From NCBI GenBank assembly GCA_938023775.1, contig CALJDB010000108.1:1-10949 (forward strand): a stretch of DNA of 10,949 nucleotides. The letters run 5' to 3'. The notes under the pieces are model-generated. The model saw nothing but the letters and a program-made list of their open reading frames with translations. It made no database searches and had not been told where the DNA came from. Shown in pieces: positions 7,714 to 10,949 of the stretch (positions are counted from its first letter, which is position 1; every line of letters starts with the position of its first letter). The DNA comes from an uncultured Clostridia bacterium (GTDB lineage: Bacteria; Bacillota; Clostridia; Oscillospirales; Oscillospiraceae). The position numbers and the translations under genes are program-made.

Positions 7714-7742
7714 TTGAAGACGCTTCGACAAAAAGCTATAAT
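7714..7742 (+). promoter_or_regulatory. Promoter of the SLH-like/zinc-ribbon gene pair
   Basis: TTGAAG (7714-7719) and a perfect TATAAT (7737-7742) are separated by 17 bp. A small dyad GAAG-ACG-CTTC (7716-7726) overlaps the -35 element. The predicted start is near 7749, giving a leader of about 45 nt. Confidence 0.6.
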
Positions 7743-7792
7743 TTTTCGCGCAAAATGCAGAAACACCGACAGGAGGAACGACAGCGATAAAG

Positions 7793-8050
7793 ATGAGAAA
7801 AAGATGCCTCGTCCTGTTTCTGGCGCTCGCCCTGTGCGCTGGTCTTCCGGCTGCGGCGCACGCGGCGGAAACGCGGGTTGCCCTAACCCTGCACACCACG
7901 GACAGCAGCGACAGCGTACATTTCGTCGAAGCCGGTGCGCTCGCCGCCTTCCGCGACCTTGAGCCGGAGCACTGGGCTTATTTTGAGATCATGGAGGCAG
8001 CCAACGACCACGGCTGCGTGAAGACAAGCGGCATCGAACACTGGGAGTAA
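7793..8050 (+). CDS. Small secreted protein ending in a partial SLH-like motif
   Basis: The protein has 85 residues. A clear signal peptide (MRKR, hydrophobic core 5-20, AHAA cleavage region about 22-25) precedes a mature part of about 60 residues. The part AAFRDLEPEHWAYFEIMEAA (about 50-69) matches the opening of an S-layer homology (SLH) unit, F-x-D-hW-A-x-x-x-I-x-x-A, but the rest of the unit is missing and the protein stops soon after. It could be a remnant of a larger SLH surface protein, or a minimal protein in its own right. The AGGAGG at 7771-7776 is 16 nt from the ATG, which is unusually far. An in-frame ATA at 7787 sits at the ideal distance and may be a mutated former start or a rare start. 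It is followed 8 nt later by the zinc-ribbon gene. Confidence 0.6.
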   Translation: MRKRCLVLFLALALCAGLPAAAHAAETRVALTLHTTDSSDSVHFVEAGALAAFRDLEPEHWAYFEIMEAANDHGCVKTSGIEHWE

Positions 8051-8058
8051 GGATAATC

Positions 8059-9015
8059 ATGCGAGCGAACCTGGAAGAATACTGCATCCGGCGCGGAAAG
8101 CCGGAGATACTGGCGCAGTGGGACGCGGCACGCAATGCGCCGCTGACGCCGGAAGATATCCCCCACAGCAGCCGGGAAAAGGTTTGGTGGCGCTGCGAGC
8201 GCGGCCACGCCTATTGGGCGAGCATCCAAAGCCGCGTCATCATGGGCAGCGGCTGCCCGGTTTGCGCCGGAAAGACGGTGCAGCCCGGCTGGAACGACCT
8301 TTTATCGAAGCGGCCGGAGATCGCGGCGGAGTGGGATGCGGAGCGCAACGTGCCGCTGACGCCGGACGCCGTCGCCGCCGGGAGCGGAAAGGCGGTGTGG
8401 TGGCGCTGCCCGGAGGGCCATAGCTACCGCGCCCCCGTTGCGGAGCGGACGAGGGCGAAGACCTCGGGCTGCCCTTACTGCGCAAAGCGGCTGCTCCTGC
8501 CGGGCGTGAACGACCCGAAAACGCGCAACCCCGCGCTCGCCGCGGAGTGGGACGCCGCGCGCAACGGCGACGTGCGCATGGAGACGCTGCTCAACAGCAG
8601 CACCTACAAAGCGTGGTGGCTCTGCCCGGAGGGTCACTCCTATCAGGCGAGCGTGCGCAACCGGGTCTATAACAAGACCGGCTGCCCTTACTGCACCGGG
8701 AAAAAGGCGCTCGCGGGCTACAACGACCTCGGCTTTCTGCGACCGGAGCTCGCCGCGCAGTGGGACGCCGCGCGCAACGCACCGCTGACGCCGGAGACGG
8801 TTACGCTCGGGAGCGGGCGGCGCGTTTGGTGGCGCTGCTCCGAGGGCCACAGCTGGCAGACGGCGGTGTTCAACCGCGTGAACGGCAGCACCGGCTGCCC
8901 GGTCTGCCGCGCACGGAAGACCGGCCCCGACCGCCGCCGCTTCGACGCGGTCCTCGCCGACCACTCCCTGCGCCAGAGCTCACCCTCGTGGGAGGAGCTT
9001 CCCTCGATTATCTGA
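8059..9015 (+). CDS. Protein of four tandem DUF4379-like zinc-ribbon (treble-clef) modules
   Basis: The protein has 318 residues, made almost wholly of four repeats with a 71-72-residue period. Each starts with [QE]WDA[AE]RN (about 20, 91, 163 and 234). It continues to W-W-x-C-x-x-G-H and ends in G-C-P-x-C. The four metal sites are Cys46/His50/Cys66/Cys69, Cys117/His121/Cys138/Cys141, Cys189/His193/Cys209/Cys212 and Cys260/His264/Cys280/Cys283. All sixteen ligands are intact, so selection appears to maintain metal binding. The layout fits the zinc-ribbon family DUF4379 (PF14311), whose members are predicted nucleic-acid binders and are often fused to restriction-like nucleases. No nuclease domain is attached here. 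There is no signal peptide, so the protein is probably cytosolic. The last 30 residues are non-repetitive. TAAGGA at 8048-8053 or GGGAG at 8043-8047 serves as the ribosome binding site. It is coupled to the preceding small gene, a surprising partner. Confidence 0.83.
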   Translation: MRANLEEYCIRRGKPEILAQWDAARNAPLTPEDIPHSSREKVWWRCERGHAYWASIQSRVIMGSGCPVCAGKTVQPGWNDLLSKRPEIAAEWDAERNVPLTPDAVAAGSGKAVWWRCPEGHSYRAPVAERTRAKTSGCPYCAKRLLLPGVNDPKTRNPALAAEWDAARNGDVRMETLLNSSTYKAWWLCPEGHSYQASVRNRVYNKTGCPYCTGKKALAGYNDLGFLRPELAAQWDAARNAPLTPETVTLGSGRRVWWRCSEGHSWQTAVFNRVNGSTGCPVCRARKTGPDRRRFDAVLADHSLRQSSPSWEELPSII

Positions 9016-9032
9016 CGAATATTGACGAAAAT

Positions 9033-9097
9033 CGCGCGCCGGACTGCGCGAATCCGATGCGATTCACGAAGTTTTGCACGCGATTCACGCAGTTTCG
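9033..9097. repeat. Intergenic repeat, copy 2, with 21-bp tandem core
   Basis: This is a direct-orientation copy of the 7648 element, 1385 bp away. The hairpin arm is kept (CGCGC 9035-9039 with GCGCG 9046-9050) while the loop differs. The core GCGATTCACG-A/C-AGTTT occurs twice here, at 9059-9074 and 9080-9095, exactly 21 bp apart. It ends one base before the -35 element of the surface-protein promoter. Confidence 0.7.
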
Positions 9098-9098
9098 C

Positions 9099-9128
9099 TT
9101 GAGCGCACCCCTTTAGGGGTGATATCAT
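9099..9128 (+). promoter_or_regulatory. Promoter of the glycine-rich surface protein, with dyad in spacer
   Basis: TTGAGC (9099-9104) and TATCAT (9123-9128) are separated by 18 bp. The spacer is almost filled by a perfect dyad CACCCC-TTTA-GGGGTG (9106-9121), which could be an operator. No U-tract follows, so it is not a terminator. Confidence 0.45.
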
Positions 9129-9143
9129 ATCGCCGCAAGAATT

Positions 9144-9174
9144 GTCCGCCCCGGGTCCGCCGCCCGGGGCGGAC
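9144..9174 (+). other. Strong 12-bp leader hairpin
   Basis: A perfect 12-bp stem (9144-9155 with 9163-9174) with a 7-nt loop lies in the predicted 5' leader of the surface-protein gene, 36 nt before its ATG. No U-tract follows. It may stabilise the mRNA, or regulate transcription or translation. The ribosome binding site (9195-9201) is outside the stem. Confidence 0.6.
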
Positions 9175-9210
9175 GGCGTCACACAGAAAGAAACAAAGGA
9201 GAAACAAGCG

Positions 9211-10740
9211 ATGAAGAAACGAGTATTCAGCGCGCTCCTCGCCTTCGTCATGGTGCTGGCCATGGTACCGGCCATGGCGACGCCCGCGAGCGCGGCGAGC
9301 ACCCCCACGATCGTAACCGAGAAGCTCACAACGAACATGGAGCTGCAGGATAACACGATCTATGTCGTGAGTGAATCGTACAAGATCGGAGGCAAGACCG
9401 ACAAGAACGGTCTGCGCGTCAAAGAGGGCGCACAGACGGTGATCTACATTGCAAAAGGCGTTACGCTGACCGTAGAGGGTGGCGACTCCGTTCATAATGG
9501 CAAGGGCGGCAAGGCGGGTATCCTTCTGCCCTCGACCTCCACGCTGACGATCACCGGACAGGGCAAGCTGGTCGTGACCGGCGGCGACGGTGCGTCTGCC
9601 GCAAGAGGTGATGAGGGCACGGCCGGCGAAGCCAGATTCGACTTGGGCAGCGATGGCAATGATGACAGCAACAAGGGATATAACAGCATTCACACGGTAC
9701 TGTTTACAGGCGGCGCTGGCGGCAACGGTGGACATGGCGCAGGCGGCGGCGGCGCTGCGATCGGAACTGACGGCGGCGCTGGTGGCGCCGGCGGTCAGAA
9801 CGACCCTGAGCTCCAAAAAAGCGGCGAAGGCGCAGGCGGCTCCCAATTCATCCGCGGAAATAAACACTCGAAAAATCTCGGTGATCTCATCGACAGCCGC
9901 AATGCTAAAGCCGGCAAGAATGGCGACGACGGTTCCGTTGCAGCGCAGGACGTCGGGTCTCTCTATATTGTTGGCGATGTAAGCGTGACAGCGACGGGCG
10001 GACAAGGCGGCAGTCAAGGTGGCGCCGGGACGTCGGTTAATACCGTCCAAGACATAACATTTACAGCCGTGTCAGGCTCAAAAATGCCGCAAAAGTCGGA
10101 TCGCGAACACCACATTGGCTGTCTTGTACGAATGAATTTGAAGGACGCAAACTGGACCACCTTCTGCATAGGCGCCGGCGGCGCTGGCGGCGGCGGCGGC
10201 GCCGGTGGTGACGGCGCAGCGATCGGCACCGGTGGTACCGGCGGCGGTGGCGGCGGTGCCGGCGGCGGCGGCGGTGTCTCCGGTACCGACAAAAATGATT
10301 CCAACAACGAACCACCCAAGGCAGTAACTGCGTATGGAAGCGGTCCGCTGGAGGTTGGTCGTGACGGCAGCGGCGGCAGCTCGAACGGCGGCAGCGGGAC
10401 CTCTCCCAGAAGCGGGACATTCGGACTGTTTAACAAAGGTCATAATACCTTTGGCAAGCGCGTTGAGCTTGGTAACGGCGGCACCGGCGGCGCGGGCGGC
10501 GGCGCGGGCGCGGAAGCAAGGGCAAACACCGACAGCTACCGAGTTGCAAGCACCGCGAAGGTCAACGGCGCCAACGGCGTGGCTGATCCGGAGACTCTCA
10601 AGCCCCCGGTGGCGTATCACACCTTTACGGTGCACAAGAACAACGGTACCGGACAAGTTTTTAGTGCAAATGTCGTGTTTGGCACGACGGAAACGACCGT
10701 TCTGCAGGTTCCGACTTACGTTCCGCGGCTATTTCTCTAA
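9211..10740 (+). CDS. Secreted glycine-rich surface protein, frameshifted near its present end
   Basis: The readable frame gives 509 residues. A signal peptide (MKKR, hydrophobic 5-22, cleavage near ASAAS at 27-30) leads to a beta-rich, beta-helix-like region (about 31-126) with repeated short strands such as LLPSTSTLTITGQGKLVVTG. Two dense Gly/Ala blocks follow (167-195 and 321-355), each carrying GAAIGT, plus a shorter block (421-434). A domain beginning HTFTVHKNNGTGQVF (about 470) is then cut off by a TAA. The homologous sequence continues in the +1 frame from about 10727, so this is probably the front of a larger surface protein carrying List_Bact_rpt-type repeats. AAAGGAG at 9195-9201 lies 9 nt before the ATG at 9211, favoured over an ATG-less N-terminal extension that lacks a ribosome binding site and would bury the signal peptide. 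Its role is unknown; adhesion or matrix function is inference. Confidence 0.75.
   Translation: MKKRVFSALLAFVMVLAMVPAMATPASAASTPTIVTEKLTTNMELQDNTIYVVSESYKIGGKTDKNGLRVKEGAQTVIYIAKGVTLTVEGGDSVHNGKGGKAGILLPSTSTLTITGQGKLVVTGGDGASAARGDEGTAGEARFDLGSDGNDDSNKGYNSIHTVLFTGGAGGNGGHGAGGGGAAIGTDGGAGGAGGQNDPELQKSGEGAGGSQFIRGNKHSKNLGDLIDSRNAKAGKNGDDGSVAAQDVGSLYIVGDVSVTATGGQGGSQGGAGTSVNTVQDITFTAVSGSKMPQKSDREHHIGCLVRMNLKDANWTTFCIGAGGAGGGGGAGGDGAAIGTGGTGGGGGGAGGGGGVSGTDKNDSNNEPPKAVTAYGSGPLEVGRDGSGGSSNGGSGTSPRSGTFGLFNKGHNTFGKRVELGNGGTGGAGGGAGAEARANTDSYRVASTAKVNGANGVADPETLKPPVAYHTFTVHKNNGTGQVFSANVVFGTTETTVLQVPTYVPRLFL
9709..9795. repeat. Gly/Ala-rich coding block 1
   Basis: This low-complexity stretch encodes residues 167-195 of the surface protein, with GGxGG-type units around GAAIGTDGG. 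It shares the G-A-A-I-G-T motif with block 2. Confidence 0.75.
10171..10275. repeat. Gly/Ala-rich coding block 2
   Basis: A GGC/GGT-rich stretch encodes residues 321-355, almost pure Gly with Ala, again around GAAIGTGG. A third, shorter block lies at 10471-10512. Low-complexity GGC runs are prone to slippage. Confidence 0.75.
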
Positions 10741-10949
10741 CACAAGCAACATAGAAAAGCTATATGACGCGGAAGGCAAACCCACAAACTATCTCAAGCC
10801 ATACATTCCGTTCAATTACGACGTGCTCCTGAAGTGCACCCAGCTATCCGCGCTGTGGGACCCGATCACATACACAGTCAATTTCTATAACGCGGACGGC
10901 ACGGAGCTGCTGAATACGGTGAACGCGACCTATGGTCAGGACTTCAAAT
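10727..10949 (+). pseudogene. Out-of-frame continuation of the surface protein (partial, runs off the window)
   Basis: In the +1 frame relative to the 9211 gene, codons are open from about 10727 to the window end. They read GYFSNTSNIEKLYDAEG, later ALWDP, then ITYTVNFYNADGTELL and YGQDF. Shape and motifs resemble List_Bact_rpt (InlB-type beta-repeat) units common in surface proteins of gut Clostridia. It has no start or ribosome binding site of its own, so it is best read as the rest of the upstream gene, displaced by one extra base or two missing bases near 10726. Confidence 0.6.

Noticed and set aside
7648..9097. CRISPR array or transposon ends
   Set aside because: There are only two main copies 1.4 kb apart with genes between. 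They are direct rather than inverted, and no transposase is present, so neither a CRISPR array nor a classic insertion sequence is supported.
8718..9356. Minus-strand frame reading through the intergenic repeat
   Set aside because: It contains the repeat translated as tandem short units but has no ribosome binding site and overlaps two better-supported plus-strand genes.

Overview
The window looks like a GC-rich, gut-type member of the Bacillota, probably Oscillospirales/Clostridia. This is inferred from strong AGGAGG-type ribosome binding sites, a GHKL-kinase/LytTR-regulator pair, secreted proteins with copper-amine-oxidase-like stalk domains, an SLH-like fragment, a List_Bact_rpt-like segment and tandem zinc-ribbon modules. 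No rRNA, tRNA, CRISPR array or transposase is visible.

Layout. (1) 1-595: a small lipoprotein gene on the minus strand (216-479), preceded by T-rich, possibly curved DNA and a hairpin. It is divergent from the first plus-strand operon. (2) 561-5481: a four-gene plus-strand operon with one good promoter and one good terminator. It encodes a DUF3810-type membrane metalloprotease-like protein, a membrane-anchored alpha/beta hydrolase, a MATE exporter and a secreted DNA/RNA nuclease with two stalk modules and a C-terminal Cys/His module. Gene junctions are -4, +27 and +4 nt. (3) 5509-7632: a two-component system, LytTR response regulator then GHKL sensor kinase, with its own promoter. No cognate peptide gene is seen. 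(4) 7648-9128: a pair of genes (a tiny secreted SLH-like protein and a four-module zinc-ribbon protein) lying between two direct copies of an intergenic repeat. Each copy has a GC hairpin followed by a conserved core. (5) 9099-10949: a secreted glycine-rich surface protein gene behind a promoter and a 12-bp leader hairpin. Its frame is broken by a +1 frameshift near 10726, and the homologous continuation runs off the right edge.

How it fits together. The theme is the cell envelope and secretion: a lipoprotein, an envelope protease-like protein, an exporter, an extracellular nuclease, a membrane sensor and surface proteins. The two-component system could plausibly control nearby surface genes, because the downstream repeat contains two 9-bp boxes spaced 21 bp apart directly ahead of the surface-protein promoter. 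That link is inference only. I found no defence island or clearly new multi-gene system. The most unusual items are the repeat-flanked SLH-fragment/zinc-ribbon pair, the nuclease architecture, and the frameshifted glycine-rich protein.
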